Assembly: GCF_020921035.1 (NCBI RefSeq)
Contig: NC_063151.1
Location: 28,030,934-28,094,933, forward strand
Source of the DNA: Rhodamnia argentea
Taxonomy: Eukaryota; Streptophyta; Magnoliopsida; Myrtales; Myrtaceae
Length of the DNA: 64,000 nucleotides
Direction: 5' to 3'
The translations under genes were made by a program, and so were the position numbers. Below are positions 9,252 through 22,440 of this stretch, piece by piece (the stretch's first letter is position 1; the number at the start of each line of letters is the position of its first letter). Under the pieces are notes generated by a model. That model searched no databases and was not told where the DNA came from. It worked only from the letters and a program-made list of their open reading frames with translations.

Positions 9252-12152
9252 AGGGCTTTGACAATGGCGCAGTGATGTTGAAGGAGCTTATGGATTGGAG
9301 AGAGGCAGCTCTTCTACAATCAGCAAAAATCACAGAGAAATCCCACTAAATGGACGACATATGTTTCTTATTGTGTAGTTAACATTGTTTACAATGTCCA
9401 ATGTAGAATGAGTTCTTGCAACATCTTCTTTTAAAAGTGAGGAGTGCATTATTTGGATATAGTTCAACGGTTATTTTGCGTAAAATTTCATTGCCGGTCT
9501 CTGTATTTTAGTCCAAAATTTGAATCTATCTCTCTACTTTTTTTTTATTCCGAACCATCCCCGTATTTTTTCAAAAGTATCACTGATCATCCCCTTGACG
9601 TCACGTCCTTCGAAATTGTAGATTTGAATTTTTTTTTTTTTCCTTCTTCATGTGTAACCATCGTTATTATCGTATTCTTCCACCAAATCCTGCCAAATCC
9701 AATCCGAAATTCACATAATCTAACACCCACATCAATGCAAAACCTCAAGCGGCCATGACCGTGAGATGCGGCTCAAGCCGCCACGGCCACGAGCTCGAAA
9801 AAACTCCAAAAGCCGTGGCCGCAAGGCAGAGACTAAGATGGGTCCTTGGGACGAGGCATTACAGTAGGGTGGAAGAAAATGCACGAGGCAATTGAGGATG
9901 AGAAAGGTGAAACAGCTAAGGCAGAGACTAAGATGGGTCCTTGGGACAAGGAATCAACGTTGATGTCTGTGTGATTTGATTCATTGAACCTCAGTTTGTG
10001 CTTGTTTGGAACATTACATGCTCTGCCAATTGAACGCTCAATTCATGTGTATATGTTATTAGGAGAAAGAAAATCACTATTTTAATTACAAGATGCTAAA
10101 TAATTGGTTTTCAACATCACATAGAATTTTTAAATTTTGAATTGATTCCCAATGAGAATAAGAGAAATTTAGTACTTGGCAATGAATCTTTATAATTACA
10201 GTAACAATTAACAAAAGACATGGAGGAAGTGAATCTCTTTACAAAATGGAATGTAAGATATTGAAGAAGATTCGTGTTGACAATAGATTGCAATGACAAG
10301 AACTAAGATTAGAATATTACATAAAAATTACAATGTCAATACTAGCCGACGAAACTTAAAAATTTTATATATTTGAAAAAGAAACGGAAAAAAAAAAAAA
10401 AGGAAGCTGTCTTGATAATTTTTTTATGAGGGTGAAGTCAGCCCATCTTGCGAAACCACCAAGACTTTTCTGTCCGAGGATTCCATTACTTAGAGTCATA
10501 AATATAGGTTGGGCTTGAGTAAATTGTGAATCCATTTAGCATCTATGTGAGCTTTGACCAATATAAACTAGCATGATTCATATAATTACTTAACCCATCA
10601 AAATGGGTTAAAAATTGTGTTTACGATCCATTTCGACGGGTCTAATTGCAAGTGATAAAAAGAGAATCGAAAGAAGAAGAGAGAAAAAAAAATTGGACGC
10701 ATTGAAGATCATCCCCGCAATAGGCGTTTGCAAAGGAATTGGGGTCTCTCCTCCTCGATCTTTGAGGACCACCTCAGTTCCTTGTACCTTTAATTTCTTC
10801 TTTTTGGCCGCTGTTTTGGCCGTGTAGTTTCTAGCTTGGTTTGGCCGCTCATTTGGCATTTCACTTTCTCTTTTTCTTGTTGATGCTTCATGCTGCGCCA
10901 TTTCACCTTTGAACCCTTTAGGACATGTTCTTGTGTCCTATTTGGTTCAAGATTTGTGTGTTCGGCCTCCTCTTGTTCTTTGGCACTTTGGAAAGTTATA
11001 TGCATACTTTACCAATAAAAAAAAGGCTGCCATTCATTTTTTTCCATTCCACGGGAAGATTCATTGCATAAAAGCTGCCTCCGCGTGATACATATCATTG
11101 TGCTCATGAATGTCCAACCACACGATTATACAATACCGATTATACATTCTTTATGAAAAAAAAATCCTGCAGAGCAACTAGTAATCTTTGCTGGCCGGCT
11201 TCATCACCGGAGATTCATTAATAAATTTGGTATTTCTTATTTCTTATGCCTAGAGCTTTCAAAAAGGATATGGCAAAGATCCGCCGAACTCAGACTTATC
11301 GACTGACAATGCAGCAGCGCAAGGCTAATGTCCAGCACATGCTTTAGCTTGAAAACAATGTAATAATCGCTTGCATTGCAGCTCAAATCATGGGGTTCGT
11401 GGGGCTCGAGACTGTGAACTCAGGCTGTAGAATATAATTCCCGCTCCTTGACTGGCGTTAAAAATGTCAGCAGAAGCAGACAACTTGACCAAAATGTCAT
11501 ATGAAGTTTCTGCATTTCAGACTCAGTACCATAACACAGTTAATTGCTGCATACGCTTTCATGATCTAGTTCTTTTAATCTGAAGCTTACGAGGCAAAAC
11601 CTTACTGATTTTAGTCTCCAAATTGTACTTTGTCGACCAAAATATTTATGCAATGAAGAGTCACTGTTGATTTTTGGAGTATCATAGTAGGCTTTATACG
11701 GGGGAGCTAGTCAGATTCTCTGTGGCCTTGTATGTGCTATATCTATCATTAACTCCTACTGACTTCAAAAATGCCAAAAAATCCATAACCATTTGAATTG
11801 TGAATAAGCTCGTCAGCTTGTCATGTAATAAAATATATTCCCTCACTGATAAACAAGCCAAGAGGTGCGCTGTGCTCACACTGCTCATCTCATTTCAAAG
11901 CAATTGGTTCTTCAACCCAGTAGAGTGGCACAGCAAATAGCATACCTCATATACAACTTGATACCAACCTGTGAAGTGCAAATGACTGGTGAACGAGTCA
12001 CACGATGGTGCAAGAATGGTAAAAAAATCCTGGAGGGAGTCAACTAAATGCCTAAAAATTTCTTTGTTTCACCAGAGGTGAAGCTATTCCTAACTGCAAT
12101 AAGAAGTCACTCTCATGAACAGGAAAGCAGAAAACAAAGCAGTTGAAGGTCA
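9252..12152. other. Intergenic DNA between the VQ gene and DRP5A
   Basis: It holds the VQ promoter (from 9252 upward) and AT-rich spacer. Around 9480-9620 there is a stretch with 'gtctctgtattttagtcc' and 'accatccccgtattttttca', resembling the edge of a short non-autonomous repeat. Near 9830-9950 the phrase 'gcagagactaagatgggtc' appears twice about 90 bp apart. From about 11500 the DRP5A 3' UTR and flank begin. I see no further gene. Confidence 0.35.
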
Positions 12153-15100
12153 TCAGAGTGTCCGAGCCACCGTCTTGAACTCATTCAAGCAAGACTGCAG
12201 AATTTTCTGACGTTTCTGAAGAGATTGCCTTTCATTCTGCAGATCATCAATAGCACCAGGCGCCACAAACATGTCCATGAACTTCTCGTCATTCACAGCA
12301 AACAAATCCAAACCCAGTGACACCACAAGCCTCTCCCGGCTGTGAGAATAAACAGCATAACATATAATCAGTTGGCAATTCAAAACATAAATGAAATCAG
12401 GAAAGGGGACATGCAATTATATTGCTCATCATTTGAATGGAAAACTTGCAAGGTTGGTGAACTTAGGAACCTCCTAGAAAGTAAATCATTAATTATGATA
12501 GATTAAGTTAGTTGGATAATTTCAAAGTTGAAGAGGTGCTACTGCAAAAAAAGAGCTAAAGAGGGAGGTAGCTTGAGACCAAAAAACAGCTCTTTAAGTG
12601 GGAGCTTCTGAAATTATCCAAGATGGGAGCTTCTGATACTGCAGATACCAAGATGCATGGAAAAAACACAGCCCAAAAACTGATGATTCTACTAATTGGT
12701 GCCATTTTGAAACATAGATTAAATGTAGTGTTGAATACACTGAGTAGGTCAAAGACAACACCAAATTGGTCCGATTTTAGTCGAAATTAGTACCGATAAA
12801 AAGAATACTCACGCTAGCTTATTTCATCAGACTATGAAAGCTTACCAAGGGGTCAAAAATCCAGAGTTCAGAGCTGATGTCACACTTCGCTCGACAAGGA
12901 CTTCCCGGATCCGTGCAAAATGTTGGGCAGCAGACGAGCAGATTTCAGAGTAAGCTGAGCCTGGTCTTGAACATGCATCGCCATTGCCAAATAAAATTCC
13001 TCCATTTTGAACTCTTAAGTGCTCCATATGTCTACTATTGCCTGTTATTCTTGAATTTCGTTTTCTTGGCCCAGCCTCTACATAGTTTCCCACTTCCTTC
13101 TTGACCACATTAATGGCCATATCACATGGTTGATCAGGTGATGGAGTTTCAGGAATGGTCATTTGGTTTTCTCGAAGAGCTTCTCTCCCATCTGCACCTT
13201 TCCCTGGGGTGATTTCTGATGTGCTCTTTTCAGGGGGTACGTTCTCTTGATCTCTCATTGTCTCATCACGGGGTGCTGCCCCTTTTTCAGATAAATCAAG
13301 AAATAGTGAAACTGAACTTTGGTTTAGGTTAGAAAATGACGTCCCACTCGAGCCGAAGCCACATTGGAAGTCGTTTTCATAACAGACCTCTGAATATGAG
13401 CTTGTAACTGAATTGAGGTGATGTTGAACTAATTCCATGCACTGTTTGGAAATAACCTTTATGAAGCGAAAGTAAGCATGCCTTAAAGCAGCATGGAAGC
13501 CAACATAACCCTCCATATTTCCATCTTTCCCAGTATCTGCTGAATCAGACAAAGGCCACGCAATCTTAGAAGTCATGTTTCACTCAGATATAAATGCTAA
13601 ATGGAGGTCATGAAAGAATTGCCGGAGGTCATGAAAGATGTTAGACTTTTATTTATTCCCCTGGGAGATATTACATCTCCCAACTGCATATAGTACTTAA
13701 GTAACTTCACTAACCAACGAGTGCACATTTAGTTAAGATGAACCACTTAGGACTAGGATGTGTGCAAGAAGCAATACAACCAAAAATGACCTACAACTTT
13801 CTCTTACAGCATTCCACATGCGAAGCCTGATTATCAAAATCTAAATAGGAAGACTTATATTTAAGTCGAGTGAGGAAGAAACTAGAAAAACAAAAGGACC
13901 GCCCATTGTTTTCTTAAATTTTCAAGCTAAGAGGGAAAAACGAAGAAGATATAAGATATGCTATATCTTGCTAAGAGTAAATCCACTTAGCTCTAGAAAA
14001 AAATGGCACCACAGGGCTGTTGATTGGTGTTCAGATGTCAAGTGCAGGTTACAAATTCATGTAAATTTGTGTTACTGCAAAACAATACAGTTTATGTCAA
14101 ATGTGCTAAAAAGTTCGTTTATTTTGGATTCATGTCATTTTCAAATTCACTAATATTTTCTCTGATAAACATGCCAAGTCGTGTCAATTCTAGCTTATCT
14201 ATGGTTTTATTATAATCCTAGCTTAAAAATAAAAACAGAATAGCTTCTTACAGTCTGAGTCACTGCCGCGATTTCTCTCAAGAGCAATATCAAACAGATT
14301 CAATAAAACAAAGGCAAGCCGTTCACAGGCAGTTTCCAGTATAGGAGCAAGCCATGAGCGAGCAGCAGCTCGAGCAATCTCTGCAGCTGCTTCTGTCAGT
14401 CCTCTACCCCTGCCTCGTCCAGCATGGGCAAGCAATATATTCGCCACCTGCAACAAGTCGAGATACTTTACAGTTTACCCTTTCAAGTTCATATATTAAA
14501 CTTCGTGCCAAAATGCTCAATGACCTTGGTGCACACTACATCTATCCTGATACATACCTTCTCCCTTGATAATGGAGGGCATTCAATCGAATAGGCTGCA
14601 CATCTAAATTCATGCATGACCCTCTCAAAGGCAGCTCCTCCGTAGAGCCGAAGATTAGCATTGGCAGGTCTGATATCTGCTGTGACACCAGGCCAACTTC
14701 CCACACCACTCTGTGACTGCTCCTCAATGGTTGTTTTGCCCCATTGCTCTGGTGCAGGATCTGCCGCTCCATCAAGCAAAGCTCCCTTTAACAATTAAAA
14801 AAAAAGTACTACTGTTTTGATCAGTATATTAATGAAATAAAAGAAAAATACACACAGAATTAAAATAATCATCCGCTATTGTTAAAAGAAAATCGAAAAT
14901 TTAGATATCAAAAGTTGTTAATAGCAAAAGAACAGAGCGAAATTTTGTCATAGGCTTTTGTCAGTAGACAGTAGACACTTTGCAAAAAAAATGTTTTGAA
15001 AGAGTGGGGAGTTCCATATATGCTCACCACATGATTGCTGATAGAAGCAGTATATATCATTGCAGACCTCCTCAGATGAGTGACATCGGAAGTTGCTTGT

Positions 15101-17087
15101 ATCTTTGAGTCCATCCTCGCTAGATCACTCGTAACTTCATTGCAACGCTGCTCAAGCAAAGCTAGGGTTGCAGGCGCGGCTTCTTTGTATCTCTTCTGAA
15201 GCTCGAATTCCAAGTACTCTCTCAAACAACCAAACCCAATGTGGGTCCTGAACTTTTCTTCATCAAATCCTCCCTTGATGCCTTCACGTAAATGACGCAA
15301 GACCTCTTCATCCACTTTGAATATTTGCCTACGAAATTCCTCATTTGAAACGGTGGTCCTATCCTTTGGCAGAGCAACAAAAAATGGATGTATGTTTTCT
15401 CCAAGATATCCACTAGCACTCAAATATCGGTCCACCTCCCACCGGTCATTAAACTCCTGATACATTTTAGCTAAAATGTCAAATCTAAGTATACTAGAAA
15501 TTCATCATTTCATGGTATCTCCTCAAAATACGTCAACTACTAGTATAGATGAAGGAAGAAAATGACTAATCATGAGGTCGACAAGTTTCTGACTTGTACC
15601 ATGCACGAGCGGATAACCTTTGGCAAAGCAACTGCAATTTTCATGGTTATTATACTGCTTTCATAAATTCTCAATTCATTCTGGTTAATCATTTGCCTTA
15701 CTTGTAACTGTGCACATAAGGCTGGAGGTGGAAAATAACGTGGTCACATACCTTGAGACGATTATCGAATTTTGAGACGACAATCACTGTCCTTCTGAAA
15801 CATGGGTCAATTTCACGAATTGCATCCAACCATAATGATGAGCACCATTCAACACTACTTTGTTGAAGGAACACAAGAATTCTATGAGGAGGACTAGCCA
15901 ATGACTTAACCATTTGAAGAATCTCTTCAGGGGTGCTATCAGGCTCTCCCTTCTTTGCCTGCAGCGAAGTTATGGAATTTCGTGAAAAAACCTAGGTATG
16001 GTTGTTTTATTTGCAATCTTTTTCATGGTTATGCTGTCCTTTGCCTGACATAATCAACTAACCTTAAGAACAAAACCAGGGGTGTCGATAATTGTGAGAT
16101 TTGGACAATGAGCATATTCGGCTCTCATCACGATTGGCTTAGATGATACCGCGGTCTTGGTCTTCTTCAAGAGTGCTTCTGTTCGAGATTTTATAATGTC
16201 CGCGATAGTAGATGATGAAACAACTGGGCTTCCGTATTCTTCAGAATCCTCCTCCTGCCACCACACATTTGGAGAAACTCAGTAAAATCACACAACCCTT
16301 TTAGTGTGCATAAATATGTTGTTAATACTTATGCATAGGAGACTGATCTACATCCTTGAACTCAGAAGGTGACCGTGTACAAGAAAAATGTCCAGATTCC
16401 TCTTCATTTTATGAGAGCACAACGTGTTTGTGAACTTAACATCCAGACATTAGCCCAATTGGAAGAACTGCATACCGAGACTAGACCAATTGACAACAGT
16501 CCAACAAATGAAAGGACCAAATATCAAAAGTTGCTCAACCCCCCACCAACTTACAATGACAGTAGCCGCTGTAGGCTTATTTTGAATGCATTACCAACAA
16601 AACCAGCCCAAATTATATATCTGACGTTTGAATGAAAAGATAGAAAAGAGATTGCCCAGATTCATTTCGCTAGAACTGGAAGTCACTCTACGTCTAGACC
16701 ACCTAAGCAATTCATCCGACAAAACTAGACCTGGAATCGGCAACGCGGCTCGAGCGCTGAGGGGTCATGCACCATTTGCAGAATCAGGGGTCTGCGGGTT
16801 CCCATTTCGACCTCGCGGACATTGAATCGGAACCCAAGCAGAGCCTCGAGGAGCGAGCTCTTGCCGTCGGACTGGCCGCCCAGGGCGACTATCTCCGGAA
16901 TAGGGAGCTTCTCGCCGAACGCGACGGCGGCAGCCTGCAGGCGATTGTAGGCCTCGAAGCGGGAGGTGGAGGAGCGAGCGGAGGACGGGTCGAGGGGGTT
17001 GGGGTTATGGAGGGATCGCTTGGGGTGAGTGGACTGAGAAGAGGGAGTTTTGGTGGGCGTGGTGAGGAAGGTGTTGGTGGCCGCCAT
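12153..17087 (-). CDS. DRP5A: Dynamin-related protein 5A (cytokinesis dynamin)
   Basis: Eight coding exons: 17087-16731, 16254-16063, 15958-15752, 15456-15028, 14785-14558, 14447-14252, 13536-12846 and 12339-12153. All introns are GT-AG, phases join cleanly, and the product is 828 residues (Arabidopsis DRP5A is close to 817). The GTPase shows the P-loop GGQSDGKSS (70-78), DTPG (176-179) and SKFD (about 245-248). Dynamin middle and GED-like regions follow, with a plant-specific insert containing MRDQENVPPEKS and PETPSPDQP. The C-terminus RQKILQSCLNEFKTVARTL matches the family almost residue for residue. DRP5A is a large GTPase of the dividing cell plate. It lacks PH and proline-rich domains. 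Its promoter carries a tandem duplication with TGGGCC/T motifs at 17225-17328. Confidence 0.96.
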
Positions 17088-17224
17088 GGAGGAAGCAAAT
17101 GCAGAGAGAGAGAGAGGAATTTGAAAGTGTTTGGTCGATTATCGCAGAGAGGAGAGGGAAGAGGAGAGCCGAGAGCGTCAATGGAATTTTAAATTTGAAA
17201 GGAAGACGTTGAAGAGAAGGAAGT

Positions 17225-17328
17225 GTTGGGCTGGGCCTGTAAGATCGGTCTTCGTGGGCCGCATGGCATTTTTTTAGCAATGGTTGGGCTGGGCCTGTAA
17301 GATCGGTCTTCGTGGGTCGCACGGCATT
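17225..17328. promoter_or_regulatory. Tandem duplicated promoter segment with site II (TGGGCY) motifs
   Basis: A 46-bp segment beginning gttgggctgggcctgtaag occurs at 17225-17270 and again at 17283-17328, a period of 58 bp, with only a few differences. TGGGCT or TGGGCC occurs at 17227-17232, 17232-17237, 17255-17260, 17285-17290 and 17290-17295. Such site II elements are known in promoters of plant genes active in dividing cells. The segment lies 138-241 bp upstream of the DRP5A start codon, which fits a cytokinesis gene. Confidence 0.6.
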
Positions 17329-17329
17329 G

Positions 17330-17945
17330 CTAGCAATTCATTCTTCTCTCTCTTGTTATGGCCTCTCAACTTCTAGTTCGAGTTTTTTGGTAAATTTATC
17401 CGATGAAAATTTATCAATTCTCAGTATATCATAATCCAAAAGATTCGATTTATTTAAGGATATAAGCGCGAACTTTCTACCGTAAACGATTTTCTCGTTC
17501 ATTTTTCTCTAGAATATGATAATATGCTTACACATGAAAACCACAGAGGGAGGCAAGAGTCACGAATCACAATCATGCACGCAAAGAAGCTGAGAACTCA
17601 TCATCCTTTGGGAGGACACGTTCAGCGCAAGACTGCAACCCACAAACCGCTAAGAAATCCACAGGCCATCCAGTACTTTCCCAACCAAATCAAACTAGCA
17701 AAATGTCGACGAAAAGGCACATTGCAATATGATCTTCGACACCCACAAGTTGCCGGACAACTGTGCGCAAATTTCGCAGAAACAGGTATGGTTCACTATA
17801 GTCAAAATTTGAAGAGACCGAGTTGCTCGACGATTATGACATTTTAGTCCATCCCGCAGAGGGGACAAAACAAAATTACCAGTTTGCTACAACAGATCTA
17901 TGAAACCGGATGTCCATCACTATACTCGCTAGCAGTATCTCTGCT
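17330..17945. other. Spacer between DRP5A promoter and the 3' end of the proton pump interactor gene
   Basis: Contains the remaining DRP5A upstream DNA. From about 17860 it is the probable 3' UTR of the proton pump interactor gene, whose stop codon is at 17946. The plus-strand frame at 17524-17847 has no recognisable similarity. Confidence 0.4.
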
Positions 17946-20900
17946 TCAGTAAGTATAGTAGTATCCTAAAACTAGCAACAGAGCAACTGTAACAGCAACA
18001 GCAACGGGAGCAACGTAAACCCAGTAGTTGCTTGACTTCTTCCGCTTGAGTATTGCCTTTGGGAGCGATTCCGCGCCTTTTGTACGAGTCCTGTGTCTGA
18101 CTGGATTCTCCTTGGTGAACTTCTCCTTCACAGGAAGGACGGCCTCGACACCTGGATCCACCTTCTCCATTTCAACTGATTCTTCAGGTACTTGAGCAGC
18201 TTCATCCGAATCAGTAGCAGGAGCAGATGTACCCGCTTTCTTCTTTGCCTTCTTTTCCCGTTCCTGTAGATACCCAGAAAAACACCAGTCAATCTTAACC
18301 TCTAAGTAATACCTGAAGCAACATAGAGAAGAGGAAGTGAATAGTTTCCTTGAGTTTCTTTTCGGCTTCCTTTTGTGCCTTTATGGCCGCTTTGGCAGCA
18401 TTTTTCTCGGCCAGCTTCTTCTTCCTCTCCATAGCCTGCTTAGCTTTAGCAATCTCCTCCTCTCTTTTCATCTCTTTCAGCTTCACCAGATCGACCTCAT
18501 TAACCACGGGCGGAGTGCGCTTCGGAGGTTTCTGTGAGTCAGCATTCTCCTTTTCAGCTAGTTCATGATGCTCTGGTGTGGTTTCAATATCCTTTACTTT
18601 AGTAACGGTCTCTTTCTGGACTTTTGTAACGGTCTCTTTCTGGACATTCTTAACAGTCTCTTTCTGGACCTTTTGTGCGGGAGCAGTATTGTGCTGCACC
18701 ATCGTCTTGGGATCTTCCTTTGCTGCTTTTTTTGCACTGGCCTTGACGAGTGACTCTGTTTCCAAGGATACTGAATCTCGCACCACTGCCACTGGTTTCT
18801 CGTCAGGGGACTTTGTTCGTCCATCTCTACTCATCTGTCTAAAATCCAGAGATGATGCAATTCTGTTCTCATAATCCTCCCTGAAACTTCTGGGACCATT
18901 CCAGAGAGCAAAGAAGTTCTCGACCTAAACAACGAGATGATAAAAGCAAAGAAGTAAGACATGCTTTCAACAGCAATTATCTGTGCTAATATCTTGACTT
19001 TCAAATAGCATCAGTAGCCAAATTAACAGACCTCAGAATGAGCAATTTCTTCAATGGCTCTGACATCTCTCCTAGCTGCAAGCTCTTTGGCTTGGTTCAA
19101 GAGTGTACGATTACGGTAAAAACAGGCATTCTGGAAAAGAACAGCAAATGTGAGTAGATTGTATATTTTAACTAAATGAGGACATATCAGATACTGAATT
19201 CTGGCCTAATTTTCGGCTCACTGGTAGATTTTCCAAATCCAAGGCCACATTTTACTACCTTTTTACCCCTTAAAAATCAGTTTAATGTAGTCAGAAGTGA
19301 CTGGTATACACAAGGAAAAAGCAGGACACATATTCAGAGCCACCATATTGTCAAGTTATTAGGTAAACTATTGTAATGTCAAGCTCTCCTGAATTCACTA
19401 TGCGGAAAAAGTCACAACCTGCACCTCACCATTACATTTGCCGTACTATTCACTGACAACTGTAGCCTTACTTTATCTGGCAAAACATCATGTTTAACTA
19501 ATATTGGTGTCTTCATCTCCTACCAATACAGGCAAACAATAACTAGTAATTTGAGTATATTAAAGAACGAATTTAGAGTCTTCCTCACTCAACAAGTATT
19601 TCACGGCAATGTAAAAGATGTACAGGAAGATGACAAACAAGCAGCGCTGCAAAATAAGTATTCTGAGATAAAGTTGCATTCCTAAGCAGTGAATTCCAAA
19701 ATAATGCTGAGTAACCTGGACGAACATGCGGTCAGCAAATATACATTTAGAGGCAGATTAGAGAGCTGCATTTGTGCATAAGCCGCTACAATTTCTACCA
19801 ACAGCAGATTGCAAGTACAACGATCTAGAGCTTAGCTCTGTAAAGAGTAAGCCAAATTTTCAACATAACCAGCTTTCAAATTTTTCATCGATTGGTAACT
19901 TCACCGCAGAAGAGACATATGCACTACTTATGATCCTGCAAGTGGAAGAACTCAATGCTGCAAAGAGGAACGAAGGGAAAAAATTGTACCCCTTCGTCAC
20001 GCTTTCTCCTCAATTCCTGAATAGTTTCATATGCTATATCCTTCTTCTGGATAACATTTGACAGCTCATCTTGAAAAGACTTGATTTCCGCATCTATCGC
20101 CTCCAGCTCTTCCTTAAGAACCTTAATTTTTGCCTTAACCACCTGCTGATCCTTCCTCACCTCGTCCAGACCAGCACCTATAAGCTGGGTTCACATCACA
20201 AATTATATGTGCGCATCACTTAACAGTGCACAATGACTGCATTTAATAATGAATGGAAAGCTTCAAAAGAGCCTATAGGATAAATTTTGGTTTCAAACGA
20301 GTTACTTTGACTCGGTCTTGAATGGCTTCTTTCTCTCCAACTGACTTTTGAACCTCTGCCTTCATTGCAGCATTTGCAATGACTTTCTCCCGAGTCCCCT
20401 CAAGCTGCTTAATCTCCCGTAGAAGTTGCTTCTCCTCTGTCAACGGGATACTCTCATGTTGGATGCGGTAATTCAAGCTCTGGATCTGCAATAAGCAACC
20501 TCACTAAGCAGAGAGGAAATAGCAAAATAACATACTTATCAACTTCAGCATTATAGAGAGTCCAGGTATAACTGAACTTAAAATGAAACCTACAAGCAGA
20601 TTAAGTTCTTCCTCAGATGAGCATAAGCCACTTCCTCGACCACCAGTGTTCGCATGGCGAAGCTTGCCCAGCGCCTCATGCAGGGGCTCCATATCCTTTC
20701 TCTTCTCGTCCAGAATAATATTGAAGTTCCTATTCTCCACCCCAAGAGCTTTTAATTGAGCAATTAGATCTGCCCTCTCCGACTGCATAGTGGAAACAAA
20801 CATCAAAACAGCTGCAACCAAAAGTGTCCCCACAACATCTATTTCATGTTCTACATGGTGCCTCAGCACAGTACTTTTGCTTTCCTCCCCAATCAAACAA

Positions 20901-21762
20901 TCGCAGGAAATTCAGTGGAAATATCAACTAATAAAAAAGATACGTGGCATGGAAGGAAAAAACTAAGTGGCGGCCTAATTTCATTAGAGAAACAAGGTAA
21001 AGATATCATATTTTGGCAAACTGATGTTGCATAACAACAGTGATTAATATACAGATAAACAGAAATTTGTGAACATTTCGGGAATAGACAATATACTCTT
21101 GCTGCTAAGAGTGAAATTAGCGGTAAGAGTTTCGCTCGCATAAAGACCATTAAGTGGAGAATGAAAAGTTACACCACTGTAAGAAATAAAACCTCCCATA
21201 TTCTCAAAAGGAATTGAGGAAAAAAATCAGGTAGAACATCACCATTAGTATGCCATCGCCATGTGAGATCTGCTATATGCATAAACAACTACCATCAAAT
21301 CAAGCATAATTTTTATGGCCTATATTTTTTACCATCAAAGTCATGGTAAAAAGAGTCATAGCTAAAGAAACGTGTCATTATCAAAATAAAATGCACAAAT
21401 TTTCTGATTACCCTCTTCTCCCTCAATGTTTCAGTGATCTGGAACTTGGCTAGATTCCTCCGCTGAATCTCTTTATCAGCCTGCTCGATTTTGACTTTTA
21501 TTGATGGGTCCTCGTAAGAGCGATACTTCACCATATAGAAAGTGTGGATCCGCTTAGGCGCAGGCCATTCATCAATGGCATCCGTTGGAAAATTCACTTC
21601 CGAAACCTTGTTACCTTCTCCCAAACTGGGCTTCTCCTCATGCGAACCCAATGTCACGGTCTCGCCTAACGTTGTGCCCTTATCGAATTGCCCATTTTCC
21701 TTCACGTATGGAACCTCCGTGGGTGCTGGGGCCATCTCGAATCCCGCAATCTCAATAGCCAT
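17946..21762 (-). CDS. Proton pump interactor (PPI1 family)
   Basis: Seven coding exons: 21762-21412, 20782-20594, 20485-20306, 20184-19990, 19130-19032, 18924-18313 and 18263-17946, giving 647 residues (Arabidopsis PPI1 about 612). The start is the MAIEIAGFEMAPAPTE methionine; an in-frame upstream ATG at 21792 lies across the leader splice site and is not used. The N-terminal globular part contains IHTFYMVKYRSYEDPS. Long charged coiled-coil stretches follow (KEELEAIDAEIKSFQDEL; KKLAEKNAAKAAIKAQKEAE). The last ~28 residues form a tail-anchor helix (WVYVAPVAVAVTVALLLVLG). PPI proteins bind the regulatory C-terminus of the plasma-membrane H+-ATPase and sit at ER and plasma membrane. The sixth exon uses a GT donor that adds a short hydrophobic stretch (ETIHFLFSMLLQ) to an otherwise charged region; see findings. 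Confidence 0.92.
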
Positions 21763-21780
21763 TTTTCTTTTTCTCCTTGT

Positions 21781-22440
21781 ACTGAATAGCACAAAACCCA
21801 GATCAACAAAGGAAAAATGGTTTATACGAGCAATGATCAGACCATTGCAACGAATTTCTGGATGTTATCTGTTGGGAGGCTTTACAACACGCATAAAGGG
21901 CGACACATGTGGAGCTTAGCTATAGATTTGAATTGACCCTATATGCGCCTTCATTAAGCATTTCAATCAATCAAAATCAGGCATGACAGAGAAAACGAAT
22001 GGCAAGAACACGTTCTCAAGCATCAAAACCACCAATGCACAATCCAGCCTCAAAGTTGCTGCCCATGCAAATTGAAATCTAGAAAAGCGAACAAAAGGAA
22101 CCAGAAAGAATTACTCTTAAAATCTTGAATCTTTGCAACAAGGAAGCAATTAAATACCCAGAAGAAAAATCAGAATCCTAATGCAGTTGGTGGAGAATCT
22201 AGCCCCAAGAAGGGCCAAAAAAGAGAGAGGAGAAAATGATTACCAGGAAGCAGATACAGAATCGAAAGACAACACCTTTTGAAAAGGGTCCACGAAAATT
22301 CCCAGTTTAGGCAAAGTACCTGAGCTGAAAATGATCAGATCTCGTCCTCTTTTCTCCCCTCTCTCTCTCTCTCTCTCTCTTCAGATTTCAAGAGAGAGAC
22401 GCGAGGGTCAGAGTTAGGACATCTCTGTCTTTAAATAGAG
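21781..22440 (-). promoter_or_regulatory. Leader exon, leader intron and core promoter of the proton pump interactor gene
   Basis: A TATA-like CTATTTAAAG lies on the minus strand at about 22438-22429. The first leader exon (from roughly 22400) contains a GA/CT microsatellite at about 22360-22381 and ends at 22320 with CAG|GTAC. The leader intron runs 22319-21782 and ends ATTCAG, so exon 2 begins at 21781, 19 bp before the start codon. A 5'-UTR intron next to the start codon often boosts expression in plants. Confidence 0.6.
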
